From Paragordius varius (lineage: Eukaryota; Nematomorpha): DNA of 64,000 nt. Below are positions 49,656 to 62,309 of the stretch, piece by piece. Below the pieces are notes generated by a model that ran no database searches, was not told the DNA's origin, and was given only the letters and a program-made list of their open reading frames with translations. Positions within the stretch are counted from its first letter, which is position 1; every line of letters begins with the position of its first letter. The position numbers were made by a program, and so were the translations under genes. Location of the stretch: positions 7,192,001 through 7,256,000 of the forward strand of contig OZ176053.1 of the NCBI GenBank assembly GCA_964247055.1, read 5' to 3'.

Positions 49656-50140
49656 ATTTTTCGAACTAAAATTTAAATCATTATACTATCATATGATCAT
49701 AATAAAAATGTTAAGGGATGTTTTATAAATAAATAACTATAATACTCGGTGCGCAGTAAGCGATAAGGCATATATTCGATAGCTGAGAAGGTCAGACATA
49801 TTATATTTTGGAAAAGCTTTGTTTGAGCGAGGGTATCCAACATAGTTTATAAACAATAGATCGGATAACATAAAAAACCTGATGAAATATATGTATTTTA
49901 GGAATATATATTAAAATCATTATGGTGCTTTTGGTTTTTTGGCTCTTATAAGTGATTTAAGAAAATACAATTTTGTGGTAAGTGCTCAGAAAGAAAAAAT
50001 GGCCATTTCGCTCATTTTAATTTTTAATGAAAATATATGCTTAATTCCAAAAAATATAAAACAATATTTTTTATAAGTTTTAATTTTAAGATGTGAACAC
50101 TGAAAGCCCAAATTTTTTGATATTCTGAAAATGATCAGTC
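49656..50140. other. 5' flank of PTTG1IP
   Basis: AT-rich; nothing recognised apart from a presumed promoter next to 49655. Confidence 0.4.
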
Positions 50141-50965
50141 TTAACACTTTGATTCAAGTTGGGGTATGTAAATAACCCAGACAATATTTAAATTGAAATT
50201 CTTCGAAAACTACTGAAAGAAACAGTTACAATTTGAATTTATACTTTCCTAAAAATTTTTTATAAATAAGCCAACCAAATAAAATTTATTTTGGAAAAAA
50301 AGTTCCGTATCAAACTACTTGGACGCCATTTTTTACAGCATTTTCGCGAAATATTGTGTTTTTTTATTCTAAGCCTAAAATTAAGTTTATTTTTTTATTA
50401 AAATTACATTTAACATTTATATAAACAGAAAAAGTGGTGTATTTTGCATTATTTTTGTATTCTGTTTATGCACACATGTCATCTTGGCTAAATTTTTACC
50501 TTTCGGTTTTACCCCTGAATAAGTAATAATATGTATTTTTGAATGAATATTTTATTATGTTTCGGTTCATTGTTGTTGTTATAAGCTAGTCATGCAGTGA
50601 TTCTTGGCTTTCTCATATATTAATGTTCTTTATTTTTGACGATCCTGTGATTCCCTCAACAATTGAGGAAAAATTCGGTTTATTATTGATTTAAGCATGT
50701 CGATCCCGCTTTTTGGGTCGGCCCCTTCTACGAGTGCCATCTACCAACCCAAAAAGTATGCTTTTTTCTAGCGAGTCGGATCGCAGGATATGACCCAGAT
50801 ATTTTAGCTGTTTGAAGATTATTAAATGAAGTATAATGTTGTATAAAGGCAAACTTTTGCCATGGTTTTAATTTATGCCATATTATGTTTAAACAAGACT
50901 AGGGGATCTAAATGCTCCAATTTGAATCAAAGGACTATAAGGAATAGGTTGTATACAAGTGTTAA
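50141..50965. mobile_element. TTAA MITE, copy D, with an insertion
   Basis: Bounded by TTAACACTTTGATTC at the left and ...ATACAAGTGTTAA at the right. Relative to copies C and G it has about 250 extra bases at roughly 50583-50840, derived from a LINE tail. Confidence 0.75.
50600..50830 (-). mobile_element. LINE 3'-end fragment inside MITE copy D
   Basis: Minus-strand translation reads LKYLGHILRSDSLEKS, then LVDGTRRRGRPKKRDRHA, then NNKPNFSSIVEGI. These match the GH-(I/L)-R and RRRGRP-(K/R) region at the extreme C-terminus of non-LTR retrotransposon polymerases. One stop lies within the fragment. Confidence 0.7.
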
Positions 50966-51197
50966 AATAAACGCTAAACTGCCAGCGCGATTAAATTTTA
51001 AATATATGCTAAATTTTTGTATCAACTAAAATTATAAAAATATGCAAATTTTTAAAAATTTAATTTTAGCAAAATTATTTTGCGTACTTACTATTTTGAG
51101 GATATTGTAAACGGTATAAAAACGCCTCAAAACATTTTACAAACACTTTTTCTACATAATTCAATGATGATAAAAATTTCTATCTCTAAAATTTGAT

Positions 51198-51750
51198 TTA
51201 ACACTTGGATATAACACTCATTTTAGTCCTTCGATTCAAATTGAGGTAGTTGGATACCCTATGTTTAAAATCAAATACTTTAAAAAGTATGTAAGGAATC
51301 GAAACCATGGCAAAATTTTGCACTTATATAACAATTAAACAGAAATAAATAAAAAATTTTATTCAAAATACCTGATATTACTTATTTAAAGCTAAAACCG
51401 AAAGGTAAAAATTTACTCAACGTGCATGTGTGAAATGATAAAATCAAATAATACAAAATAAACCGCTTTTTTTCTCAATATTAGATAAAAAATAGCATTA
51501 AATTTACCCTCAAAATTAAATGAATACGATATTTTACAAAAATTTTATGCAATAAAAATGACGTCGAAGTAGTTTGACATGGAACTTTTTTTTCAAAACA
51601 AAAATTTATTAAGATATTTTGGCATATTTATATAATTTTTAGGATAGAAGCATAAATTTAAATGACCGTTTCCTTCAGTAGTTTTTTGAAAATATGATTT
51701 TAAATTTAGTCTGGGGTATTTAGATACCCCAATTTGAATCGAAGTGTTAA
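51198..51750. mobile_element. TTAA MITE, copy E (opposite orientation)
   Basis: Begins TTAACACTTGGATATAACAC and ends ATACCCCAATTTGAATCGAAGTGTTAA. It is full length with intact TTAA at both edges. Confidence 0.8.
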
Positions 51751-51920
51751 AGGTACTAATAAAAATGTAAGGGAATTTTTGTAAAAATACACAATATATT
51801 TTAACATAGGCTTGAATACTACATTTACTTCAAATTCTGATGTCATATAAATGTTTGGAATCCTCATATTAAATAAAAGTGTTTTTATAACACTGTGCGC
51901 AAAGTCGGGGGTTAAAATGC

Positions 51921-51957
<37 letters not shown>

Positions 51958-51978
51958 TAATGGAAAAATATATTAGAA

Positions 51979-52560
51979 TTAACACTTAGATACAACACAT
52001 TCATTTTAGTTCTTTCGATTTAAATTGGGGTAGTTAAATACCTTAGGCCTGTTTAAAATTGGATTTTTTAGAAAATATGGAAGTAATCAAAGTTATGGGA
52101 AAAATTTGCACTTATATAACATTAATAAAACGAAATTTATGAAAAATTTTATACAAAAATATTTGATATTACTTATTTTAAGCTAAAACCGAAAGGTAAA
52201 AATTTAATCAACGTGACATGTGTGCGATGGTAAAATTGAAAAATGATACAAAATAAACCGCTTTTTTTATTTCTATCAATGTTAGATGCAATTTAATTAG
52301 CTTTAATTTTACTCTTAAAATTAAATGAAAATTATATTTTGCAAAAAATTTATAAAATAAAAATGGCGTCGAAGTAGTTTGACATGATACTTTTTTTTCA
52401 AAACAAAATTTTATTTAGATATTTTGGCATATTTATATAATTTTTATTAGGATAGAAGCATAAATTTAAATTGAGACCGTTTCCCTCGGTAGTTTTTTAA
52501 ACTTTTAACTCAAATTTAGTCGGTGGTATTTAGAAACCCCAATTCGAATCAACGTGTTAA
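51979..52560. mobile_element. TTAA MITE, copy F
   Basis: Begins TTAACACTTAGATACAACAC and ends CCCCAATTCGAATCAACGTGTTAA. Same orientation as copy E, 229 bp downstream of it. Confidence 0.8.
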
Positions 52561-52594
52561 ACTCGTTCTTTTGGTGTTTTGGTCCTTAAGAGTG

Positions 52595-53115
52595 TTAACA
52601 CTTCGATTCAAATCGGGCTATATAAATACCCCAGACTTTTTTAAAAAACTGTAAAACGGCCCTAATTTAAGTTTATAATTTTACTCTAATAAAAAATATA
52701 TAAATAAGCCGAAATATCTAAATAAAATTTAGTTTTAAATCAGTATTAAACTACTTCGACGCAATTTTTATTCCGCAATATTTTTGCAAAATATTATGTT
52801 TATTCAATTTTAGAGCTAAAATCAAAACCACTTTTTTGTGTAAATCACATCTAACATATAGAAACAGAAAAACATGTTTTGTGTAGTATTTTATATTTGA
52901 GGCCTACATGTCAGGTTTTTTTACTTTGGGTTTCATTTTAACATAAGTAACATGTATTTTTGAATTAATTTTTTCTATATTTCGGTTTGTTATATAAGTG
53001 GAAACTTGGTTTTGAATCCTTCCATATTTTTTAGTATTTATTTTTAAACAGGCTTGGAGTATCCAACTACCCCATTTCGAATCAAAGGACTGAAATGAAT
53101 GTGTCCAAGTGTTAA
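52595..53115. mobile_element. TTAA MITE, copy G
   Basis: Begins TTAACACTTCGATTCAAATCGGG and ends ACCCCATTTCGAATCAAAGG...TCCAAGTGTTAA. Orientation as copies B, C and D. Only 34 bp separate it from copy F. Confidence 0.8.
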
Positions 53116-54225
53116 GAAAGTAATTTACACTTTTGTGGCAAGTGCTCCATAAATAAAATTTTTTTGGTTAAAGTTAAATCTTTCATTACAAATCACTAAA
53201 ATATATTATGAACTGGATATAAAAAGCAAAACAATATTTTTAAAAAATTTTGATTGTTAGATATAGGCTCAGAAATTTTTTCGCTCTATAGGCTAGTTCT
53301 CTTAAAATAAAATAAAAAAAAGCGTTGCGTGATAGAAATTTAAAATATATGCTATATTTTGATATCACTAAAAGGATTTTTAAAAATATGCATACTTTTT
53401 AAAAAATTAAATTTTTGTAAAATTTTGTTGTTTATTTCATACTATTTTGAGGCATGATGGAAAAGGTATAAAGACCCTTAACATTTCTATCGTTTCATTT
53501 TTTATTTAAAAGGTTTGTTTGCTTTGAAATTTTGGTTAAGAAAAAATTTATTATAATCTTGAAGTCTAACGTTTAATTTATTCTGGGGTGATAGATATGT
53601 TCAGCATTATTGAAACATATGCAAAAAGTGTTTTTATAAAGTCTTAAAGCGTCCGTATACCGTTTCCATGATACCTCAAAATAATATGAAGTGCGCTTCA
53701 ACCAAATTCAATTTTTTTTTAAAAAAAATTATACATATTTTTAATATTTTTAGTTGATATGAAAATTTAACATATTTTTAAAGTTTTTATCGCGTATTCT
53801 CTTCATTGCGGGTTTTTCAAGAAAACCAGCCCATTTCAAACGAGTAAATTGGGAATTTTAGAGCCCACATCAATAAATTTTTCGATAAAAATTATTGTAT
53901 TTTACAGGTAGTTCATGAACAATTTTAGTGATATTTTTTGGAACGAAGCATTTAGCTACCAAAAAAATTTTATTTTTAAAAATTTGCACAAATTTTCTAT
54001 ATTCTGGTATGGACCACTTACAACAAAAAGGTAATAACTTTCTTAAATTACTCCTAAATGCCAAAACCAAAAGCACCTTAATAATCCTGATAATTTCTAC
54101 CAGACTTATATATATTTCGTCAAGTTTTTTGTGGACACTGTAAGTATTTTTAAGTAACGCAACTTAATTAGAGCCAAAAATATATTTTAGGGTATTATCA
54201 AAAAACGAAAGAAGTTCATCACTTA
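53116..54225. other. AT-rich stretch without genes
   Basis: Only short chance frames. Some local sequence resembles the flanks of other repeats, but no boundary can be drawn. Confidence 0.4.
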
Positions 54226-54229
54226 TGTA

Positions 54230-55860
54230 GGTTGAGATGTGGTAGAAACTATATGGAAAGGGGTGGCTGAAAGACAAAAAAATAATTTGAAATCGCGAGA
54301 GAAAATTAAAGGTTTCAAAATGTGGAGGTTTATTTACTAAACAGAACTAGGAAAAATATTAAAGGATTAATAAGGAATAAAAAGGCTTACGACAATGCTT
54401 AAAAACAGAAAACGGAATCACTATATGAGGAGTTAAATGGTAGAAGTCTAAATAAAATTTTTAGAATTGCTCGACAAAAACGTTGAGTACACTGGCTTGC
54501 CCCCTTATGCGACCGCTATAAAAGACAAAAACGGTAAATTATTCGTTGATTAATTTTTCCAGGGCCTTGAATTGGGCGTCAGTGCAGCAATTCACCCGAA
54601 ACACCAGATCATACGAACTGTTGGAAAATATGATATAGAAAGAGATTCCAAACGGATAAACTAGCTAGTACAGGTATAATACCGTTCGAATGAAAGGAAA
54701 GTTTACCCTTCCTATTTTTAAAAGTAAAGATACATAAATGATTGTAACAATAACAGAATAAGCTTGATGTCTTACAAAATGAAGTTACCTGAGAAAAATA
54801 GAAAAATGGATGAGAAGGATGATTAGTTTCGAGCACTCAAGGAAAAATTTTACGACAAAAAATATTTGTCTTGTTTCAAGGGCCGCGCACCATATAATAC
54901 CAATAAAAATTTCACTGTTTGACACATTTGCAGATGTTTATATTAAATAATAAATCAATGAACCTAATATATATTTCAGGGCCACAAATATGTACTTTTA
55001 AAGCCGTAGGCCACGGGTTGAGTATGGCCGGTTTAAAAGGTAATCAACGTTTTATTCCTGAAAATACACCATCAATCTTATTCTGTTAGAAAGTTAAGTA
55101 AAGAGCTAGAAAAGAAAAGGGAGTTTTATGGAATATTTATTAATATTGAAAAAGCGTTTGTGCCACGGACTATAATATAATGGAGTTCAACACCAAAAGT
55201 ATGAAAGTTACATAAAAATCTTAAAAAGCGTGTATAGCTCTCACCATACCAAAGTTAAAGACATCAGAGAGTATCAGATCCTATTGAAATAAACCAAAGC
55301 ATCTATCAGAGGTCAGCAATCAGTCTGTTGCAAATTAATCAAATGGATAATTCAAAGAAATAGACATGGTGGCTTATATTTGCTTTATGCAGATAATAGT
55401 TGTCACACAAGTTGCATGAAATGATCTTTAACACATCATATAAATTTGAGAATTCGAAATAGTTGGTAAAATTTCTTTTAATTGTTTTATCCGATAAAAT
55501 ATTGATTCAAAAGTAAAGGGTAATAATTAGAGTGCTTTACAGTCAACCATAACTCACAGATATTTAAAAAATCAGAAAAAAGTACTTTAAGTTTAAATGT
55601 GAATGCTTAGATTAATGTGCGGTGTAAGAGGAAAGACAAAATGAAGAATTAAGATACTAAAGAAATCGAACCGGTAAAGCAAACGATTATGTTAAATCAT
55701 ATTATATGATTTAGACATATAGAAGGAAGAGATGGTAATCACATCGGTAAAATATTCATTAATATATTGTAAAAGTTAAGAGTCAAAGACGGCGCCTTAA
55801 AACGCGGTGGATCTATTAAAAAACTTAAAGCAAAGTCTCTACATTTTGCGTTTATTTAAA
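54230..55860 (+). mobile_element. Degenerate LINE with an interrupting hAT-like repeat
   Basis: Plus-strand pieces in the order of a non-LTR polymerase: an RKAYDNA-like stretch near 54380, ATAIKDKNGKLFVD near 54520, a FINIEKAF-type reverse transcriptase motif near 55135, VYSSHHTKVKDIR near 55230, and a terminal GRDGNHIGKIF...VKSQRRRLKTRW piece near 55725-55815. Many stops and frame changes make it long dead. Between about 54880 and 55030, a GGGCCGCGCACC...TAGGCCACGGGTTGAG segment looks like a separate hAT-type insertion. Confidence 0.6.
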
Positions 55861-56225
55861 CAAGGTTATTTTAGAGGTTAAAAATGTTTACGCTGTATTT
55901 CATTTAAAATCAGGGCATGGATATACACATTAAAAATATTTGGCAAGTTTTCCAGAAATTTAAACTAAATTTTAGAAAATTTCAAAATATATAGTTAATA
56001 CCCAGTTTAACCTAGTTTTTATAAACTCATCCAGATCTTTTTAGATTTTTTAAACACGTTTTAAATAGCCAAACACACAAATGTTTTATTAAAAATAATT
56101 TTTTTCAAAGCTATTTTGTTTTTAATCTAGCTATAGAGTTATACGAAAATATAATTAAAATAAGCGCTTTGCATTTTAGCTATAATTATACGAAATACTG
56201 GAAACAGCGGTTTATTTTTAGGTTC
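55861..56225. other. AT-rich flank left of the hAT element
   Basis: Nothing recognised. It ends in the left copy of the 8-bp target duplication TATATGGC (56226-56233). Confidence 0.4.
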
Positions 56226-56449
56226 TATATGGCTAAGGTGACCAGACGTCCCGCTTTTTCACACTTTGTCCCGCGTCCCGCTACGTTTTTAAAATGTCCC
56301 GCTTTTTCACGATTATATAAAAAAATTTTTGTAATACAAATAAATTTTTTTATCCGTTTATATTTTTTATCATGAAATATCTTAATCTATTTATTTCGCA
56401 TATGATTTTACACTTTGCTTTCTACTACTACTGTCATCATTCTCAAAAA

Positions 56450-56830
56450 GCAAGTTAATACCACAAATCTCTAGATTAAAAGACAAATTAATACCACAAA
56501 TCGGTAGCTTACACGTTTATTTCAGGAAATTAAGGTTATATAATATTTACTATGCTAATATTTTAGTTTTATTACTTGCTAACATATCAAAAAGCCAAAT
56601 TAATACCACAAATCGGTAGCTTAAAAGACAAATTGATACCACAAATCGGGACCTTACACGTTTATTTTAGAAAATTAAGGTAATATAATATTTATTATAC
56701 TAATATTTTAGTTTATTACTTGCCAACATTGTTAAAAAGCCAAATTAATACCACAAATCGGTAGCTTAAAAGACATATTGATACCACAAATCGGTACCTT
56801 ACACGGTTATTCCAGAAAATTAAGGTAATA
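56450..56830 (+). repeat. Tandem repeats upstream of the hAT transposase
   Basis: The unit AATACCACAAATCGGTAGCTT recurs about seven times at ~33-bp spacing, within a larger period of roughly 150 bp (…ACACGTTTATTTCAG-AAATTAAGG…). It lies between the left TIR and the transposase ATG at 56864, where hAT elements carry transposase-binding subterminal repeats. Confidence 0.75.
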
Positions 56831-56863
56831 TAATAATTATTATACTAATAGTAGTTTATAAAT

Positions 56864-57833
56864 ATGAGCACAAAAAGAGGATGTAAATTCAACGATGAAT
56901 TAATGAAAGATTTTCCTTTTATCAAAAAAACGAAGAATGAATCATCTGTTGAATGTCTTATATGTGAGGGGGAATTCACCCTAGCACATGGCGGCAAGAT
57001 AGATATTACAAAGCATATGGAAACACAGAAACATAAAAAATGTTTAGATAAGCGATTTTTTTCGAAAAACCGCTTTTGGAGAGGAAGAAAGGAATTTGGC
57101 ACTAGCTGAGGGCGTGTTATCTTTTCACGCCGTTAATCACAATCATTCCTTTAGATCTATGGACTGTACCTCACAGGTTATTCGCACCTTATTCAATAAA
57201 AAATTTACATGTACCCGTACAAGGGCTGAAGCCATTGTATGCAATGTCCCTTTCGCCACATGCATTTTCTGAAATACAAGAAGATTTACTGAAAATTAAT
57301 TTCATATCGCTATACTTTGATGCATCTCACAAGGAAACAAAATTATTTCCCACTTTAATAAGATATTTTGATCCACAAACTGGAGTAATTAAAATTTTAG
57401 ATTTTATTTCGCCACCCGGTGTAAATTCCGACATAAGTTTTATTTCAATAATGAATATTTTAGAAAATAATAATTTAAAAGGCGAAATCATCGCATATTG
57501 CGCTGATACCATTACGAACTTCAGTGGAAAAGCAAGGAGGGGAACAAAAAATATTTTTCATAAATTAGCAAATAATCTTAATCAAAACATTATTGGCATT
57601 GGGTGTGCAGCGCATTTACACAACGCTATTCAAACAGCTACTGATTTGTTCTCCTAGATGTGGAAAATTTGGTTATTAAAATATATATCTTTTTTATATA
57701 TACACGGTACGCGTTGAAACGCTTCAGGAATTCTGTGAAAATGCAGAAGTTCAATATCAAAAAATGCTAGGATATTGTAAAACTCGTTGGTTAGCTCTTT
57801 TGCCAGCTATCGAAAGAATTTTAAAAATGTATG
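56864..57833 (+). pseudogene. hAT transposase, N-terminal half (BED finger, start of catalytic region)
   Basis: From the ATG at 56864 the frame encodes a BED finger: CLICEGEF...HGGKIDITKHMETQKHKKC. The frame shifts near 57065 (reading resumes as EEERNLALAEGVLSFHAVNH) and again near 57235. It then reads SLYFDASHKETKLFPTLIRYF...CADTITNFSGKA..GIGCAAHLHNAIQT, matching the catalytic core of ZBED/ZMYM-type hAT transposases. A stop follows at about 57657, then YCKTRWLALLPAIERI just before the gypsy insertion. It is not functional. Confidence 0.8.
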
Positions 57834-58160
57834 TGTTAATTGGTTATAACCTTAAGTTATATTATTATTTTTTATTATATAATTTATATGACATTGTATG
57901 TACAAGTATTCTAATTATAGTTGCCAACTTGATAACCTTAAATTATACGACATTGTATTTAATAAGTAATCTAATGACTATTATATATATGGATATTTTA
58001 TATGACATTGTATTTGATACAAATAGTATTCTAATTTATTATTGTAATTTATCCTTGCTAAAATATATAAATACACCTATACCAACACTGAGCTATCAGT
58101 TAATAAATGTACTTAATTTGAGTTATTAATTCATATGTCGTCTCTATTCTAAACGCATTA
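57834..58160 (+). repeat. 5' LTR of gypsy element
   Basis: A 327-bp direct repeat starting TGTTAATTGG and ending ACGCATTA. By eye it is identical to 61978-62304. The 5-bp target duplication GTATG lies at 57829-57833 and 62305-62309. Confidence 0.93.
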
Positions 58161-58169
58161 TTGGTGCCG

Positions 58170-60600
58170 TTAATGGACGAAATTTCCAAAATCAGTATTA
58201 ACGAATACGATCCAAACACTAAATTTAAACAATACTTAAAGCACGTGAATCGTATCTTAATCGCTAAAAACATTAATCCAAATGATGAAATATTAAAAAA
58301 CTTATTCCTGGCCTATGCAGGACTACGCACAATCTCTAAACTGGAAAACCAAGCGTTTCCTACGAAAATAGAGGAGATGACATGGGCTCAAATTCAAAAA
58401 TTGGCAATGCAAATCTTTGCCCCGGACAAAAGCATATGGCTGAGTCGTAAAGAATTCTTTAAAACAACCAGACAAGAAGGCGAACCAATCATGAGTTATA
58501 TGGAAAGATTAAAAGTACTAGCTGACGATTGTGATTTTGAAGGCAATATCTCATACTTATTAAGAGATGTTTTCTTGATAGGACTAAATATGCCAATCCT
58601 AGAACGGGAATTACATATAAGATTCCCCACGGGCCAAAATGAAGGCGAACCAGTGTCACTACAAATGGTAATTGATATGGCGCATTCCCTCGAAGTGATT
58701 GAACCGAAGGTGCTGAAAATCCGCCAAGAAAGAACCATACACCAAAGAGACTGCCAAAGATGTGGGAAATGTCATGCAATCGATAAATGCAGTGCAAAGG
58801 GTCAACGATGCTATAAGTGCGGAAAATACAACCATTTTGCAAAGTATTGCCGAACCAAATATCCCACCAAACCAGGTATTCGGGCAGTGACAAATTCAAC
58901 GGGGATGGGCCCAACGATAACAGTGCAACTTAACGGAATAGAAACATCAATGTTGTTTGACACCGGTGCGGATGTGACAGTTATCAATGAGAGATGCTGG
59001 AAATCAACAGGACAACCACGACTGGAGGTAGGACAAAGACTATCCACATACAATAATGAAACTATCCCAACCATGGGTAAAACAGAATTGCGCGTAACAA
59101 TGAACGGTATGACAAAAACCCTTGAATGTTTTGTAACCGAGGGAGATCGGCCATTAATTTTTGGTCTCCCTTGGATCCGTGCATTTGCTTTAAATTTACC
59201 AGATAATGTGATGATCAATAATATAACTAATAAATCTATATATAACCAGTATAATAGGTTGTTCTCGGACGGGTTAGGCTGTCTTAAGGATATGGAGGTA
59301 TCGATTGCGATAAAAAATAATGCAACACCCAAAATATACCCTTGCAGGAGAGTTCCCCTACCCCTCCAAGAACGTGTGGAAAAGGAACTAGATAGATTGA
59401 TAAACCTAGGTATCTTGAGAAAAATTGACCCAAATAGGGAGCGAATATCGTGGGCCACACCAACAGTAAATATATTAAAACCAAATGGCCAAATAAGGAT
59501 ATGTGCGGATTTTCGAATCAGCCTCAATCCTCATTTGCTACCCGATTCTCATGTAATCCCCACCTTTGATGAACTAATCTCAAGAACAGCTCAAGGGACA
59601 GTTTTTACGTCACTAGACTTGAAGGATGCTTACCTGCAAATTCCCATAAAACAATCATCACAACCACTACTGACCATAACTACCCATCAAGGTTTTTATT
59701 GTTACCAACGACTTCCATTTGGGTTGACTACGGCCCCTCATATATTTCAACGAATCATGGATAATTTGATTGGTGATATACCAGGTATATGTATCTATTT
59801 AGATGACATATTAATATCAGGTAAAACAAGAACCGAACATGACGCCACATTGACCAGGGTATTGCAACGATTGGAAGCTGCAGGGTTGAAACTGAGCCGA
59901 GACAAATTGCAACTTGCCGTTTCATCTGTCAATTACATGGGATATGAAATTTCAAAGAATGGAATTCGTCCCACCAATGACAAAATTCAAGCTTTGATCA
60001 ATTGTCCGAGACCCACCAATAAGACAGAACTAAGATCATTTTTAGGACTGCTAAACTTTCATGAACGATTCATACCAAATCTCCATCAAGCGATATGCAA
60101 CCTCCACAGAAACACAGGTTCAATTAGACCATGGGCCTGGACCGAGATAGAAGAAGAGGAGTTCCAATCCGCAAAACAACTAATGATAAATTACAATACA
60201 TTAATACCGTATAACCCAAATTGGCCAATACTAATAGAAACAGACGCATCAAACAAGGGATTTGGAGCGATCTTACTACATATTACCCCGGAAGGAAAGC
60301 GTCCCATATCATACGCTTCACGCAAATGTACCGATGCCGAAACCAATTATTCAACAATAGAGAAAGAAGCAAAAGCTATCACGTATGCTATAGAAAAATT
60401 TAAACCATTTATATATGGTAGAAAATTCAAAATTATAACCGACCACAAACCACTAATCGGGTTATTTGGTCGAACTCGAAATTTACAAAATATTAATAAT
60501 GCTAAACTTCTTAGATGGATCTATAAAACATCGGGATACGACTATGAAATCGAATATAAAAAAGGGCAAAACAACTTAGCCGACGCTCTATCCAGATTAC
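58170..60600 (+). CDS. gypsy gag, protease, reverse transcriptase and RNase H part
   Basis: Approximate domain span. The gag region is followed by Cys knuckles C-x2-C-x4-H-type (CYKCGKYNHFAKYC). The retropepsin motif is FDTGADVTVI, the RT block has LKDAYLQIPI, LPFGLTTAPHIFQ and YLDDILISG, and RNase H has TDASNKGFGAIL and NNLADALSRLP. The order protease-RT-RNase H-integrase defines Ty3/gypsy. Codon use is less AT-extreme than the host exons, as expected of a recently active element. Fossil record of a mobile element, not a host gene. Confidence 0.9.
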
Positions 60601-60899
60601 CAAATAATGATAATACCATGGAGGTGCAAAATGAAGATGATGAGGTATCACACACGGTAAAATTTTTAACTATGAATAAATTTAATCTAAGTAAAGAGTT
60701 AGTGGAGGAGGAGATAAGGTTAGATCCATTGGCAAACAAACTTAAATCAGCAATAAGAACAAATGATTGGAGTGATCCAAGTATAAAGGAATTTCTGAAA
60801 GTAAAAAAATGAGATTCAAATATATTATAATCTTTTATTTGTAAATGACAGATTACTAATACCCACATCTTTGCAGCGGGACGTAATGAAATTCCTACA

Positions 60900-61975
60900 T
60901 ACTGGATATAACGGAGCGCAATCGATGAAACAACAAGCAAGACAATCCATATATTGGCCAAACTTAGAAAAAGATTTAGAAAATTTTGTAGAAACATGTG
61001 AACCGTGTCAAAGAAACAAGCCTAATATAAAGGAAAATCCAACGTGGAAATGGAATTTCAACACCGCGTTGTGGGAGAGAATTCACATCGACATAGCCGG
61101 CCCCATAGATGGTTATTTTTGGTTAGTTACCATTGATAGCGCTTCAAGATGGGTTGAGGTGGATCTACTCAAATCGATAACCTCACAACAATTATTGAAT
61201 TGTTTAGAAAAACACATGGCCAGATTTGGTTTTCCGAGACAGATAGTCACTGATAATGGGCCATACTTTACATCCCATGAATTTAGAAGTACCTTACATA
61301 ATCTTAATATAAAACATATTTTAGTGAGTCCATACCATCCCAAGTCCAATGGATTGGTTGAAAGATGTATTGCAACCCTCAAATTCAGATATAGAGCTAC
61401 GAAAACGCAAACAATGCATGCCCACGAGGCAATCAACACGATTTTATATGGCTATCGAAACTCAACACACAGTGCCATTATGAATACACCATCACAAGTC
61501 TTTCTGAAGAGACACCCAAATGGTCCGATGTCATGGCTCAAAACACAAACAACTGAGTTTATCGATAATGAAATAGAACCGACTCGCCAGTTCGTTCCAA
61601 GAGAGAAGGTTTTTATAAAAAATGAAATAGAAAAAGGATGGAGGGCAGGGGAAATATTAGAACGCCGGGGTCCATTATCATATATGGTAACAGACGAAAC
61701 AGACAGAGTTCTTAGAAAACACGCTGATCAATTAAAACAAAGAATGGAATGTCCGAGAACAACCACGCCAGCGCCCGAAACACCAATTAATTCCGAAGAA
61801 TATACCTCTACTCCACCAGATCTCGAAGCCATAAACAATAATATACAACCATCGCCAATAGGCATAACCACACAGGATAATAACGTAGCTCCAACAACGA
61901 ATATAGACATGCCTAAACCCAGGTACCCACAACGCCAGCGAAAACCCCCAGACCGCTTTACTATAGGGGGAAGAT
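60900..61975 (+). CDS. gypsy integrase part
   Basis: Approximate domain span. The zinc-binding region (HTGYNGAQSMKQQAR..IYWPNL..CEPCQRNKP) precedes the rve core with HIDIAGP, IVTDNGPYF and YHPKSNGLVERCI supplying the D, D and E residues. A C-terminal region and a Pro/Thr-rich tail run up to the 3' LTR. Typical gypsy integrase organisation. Confidence 0.9.
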
Positions 61976-61977
61976 AA

Positions 61978-62304
61978 TGTTAATTGGTTATAACCTTAAG
62001 TTATATTATTATTTTTTATTATATAATTTATATGACATTGTATGTACAAGTATTCTAATTATAGTTGCCAACTTGATAACCTTAAATTATACGACATTGT
62101 ATTTAATAAGTAATCTAATGACTATTATATATATGGATATTTTATATGACATTGTATTTGATACAAATAGTATTCTAATTTATTATTGTAATTTATCCTT
62201 GCTAAAATATATAAATACACCTATACCAACACTGAGCTATCAGTTAATAAATGTACTTAATTTGAGTTATTAATTCATATGTCGTCTCTATTCTAAACGC
62301 ATTA
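61978..62304 (+). repeat. 3' LTR of gypsy element
   Basis: Direct copy of 57834-58160. It is preceded by a purine-rich tract (AGGGGGAAGA) that would prime plus-strand synthesis and is followed by GTATG, the second target-duplication copy. Confidence 0.93.
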
Positions 62305-62309
62305 GTATG

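Larger units (their letters stand above)
57834..62304 (+). mobile_element. Ty3/gypsy LTR retrotransposon, very young, nested in hAT
   Basis: 4.47 kb, bounded by 327-bp LTRs that look identical, with a GTATG target duplication. Parts in order are: 5' LTR, a TGGTGCC-type primer-binding site, gag with two Cys-rich knuckles, protease (LFDTGADVTVI), reverse transcriptase (YLDDILI), RNase H (ETDASNKGFG), integrase (zinc-binding N-terminus, then D-D-E core), a purine tract, and the 3' LTR. No envelope is present. It looks nearly whole, with about one interruption of the coding region. LTR identity places its insertion very recently, certainly after the hAT element. Confidence 0.93.

Noticed and set aside
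56450-56830. CRISPR-like regular repeats
   Set aside because: Repeats of ~33 bp are directly adjacent and degenerate, with no unique spacers, and belong to the hAT subterminal region of a eukaryotic genome.
57764-58129. 121-codon frame crossing from hAT into the LTR
   Set aside because: It is a chimera of transposase sequence and non-coding LTR; the LTR part recurs at the other LTR as chance coding.
58489-59527. Long minus-strand frames opposite the gypsy coding region
   Set aside because: Antisense shadows of the gag-pol codons; no independent motifs.
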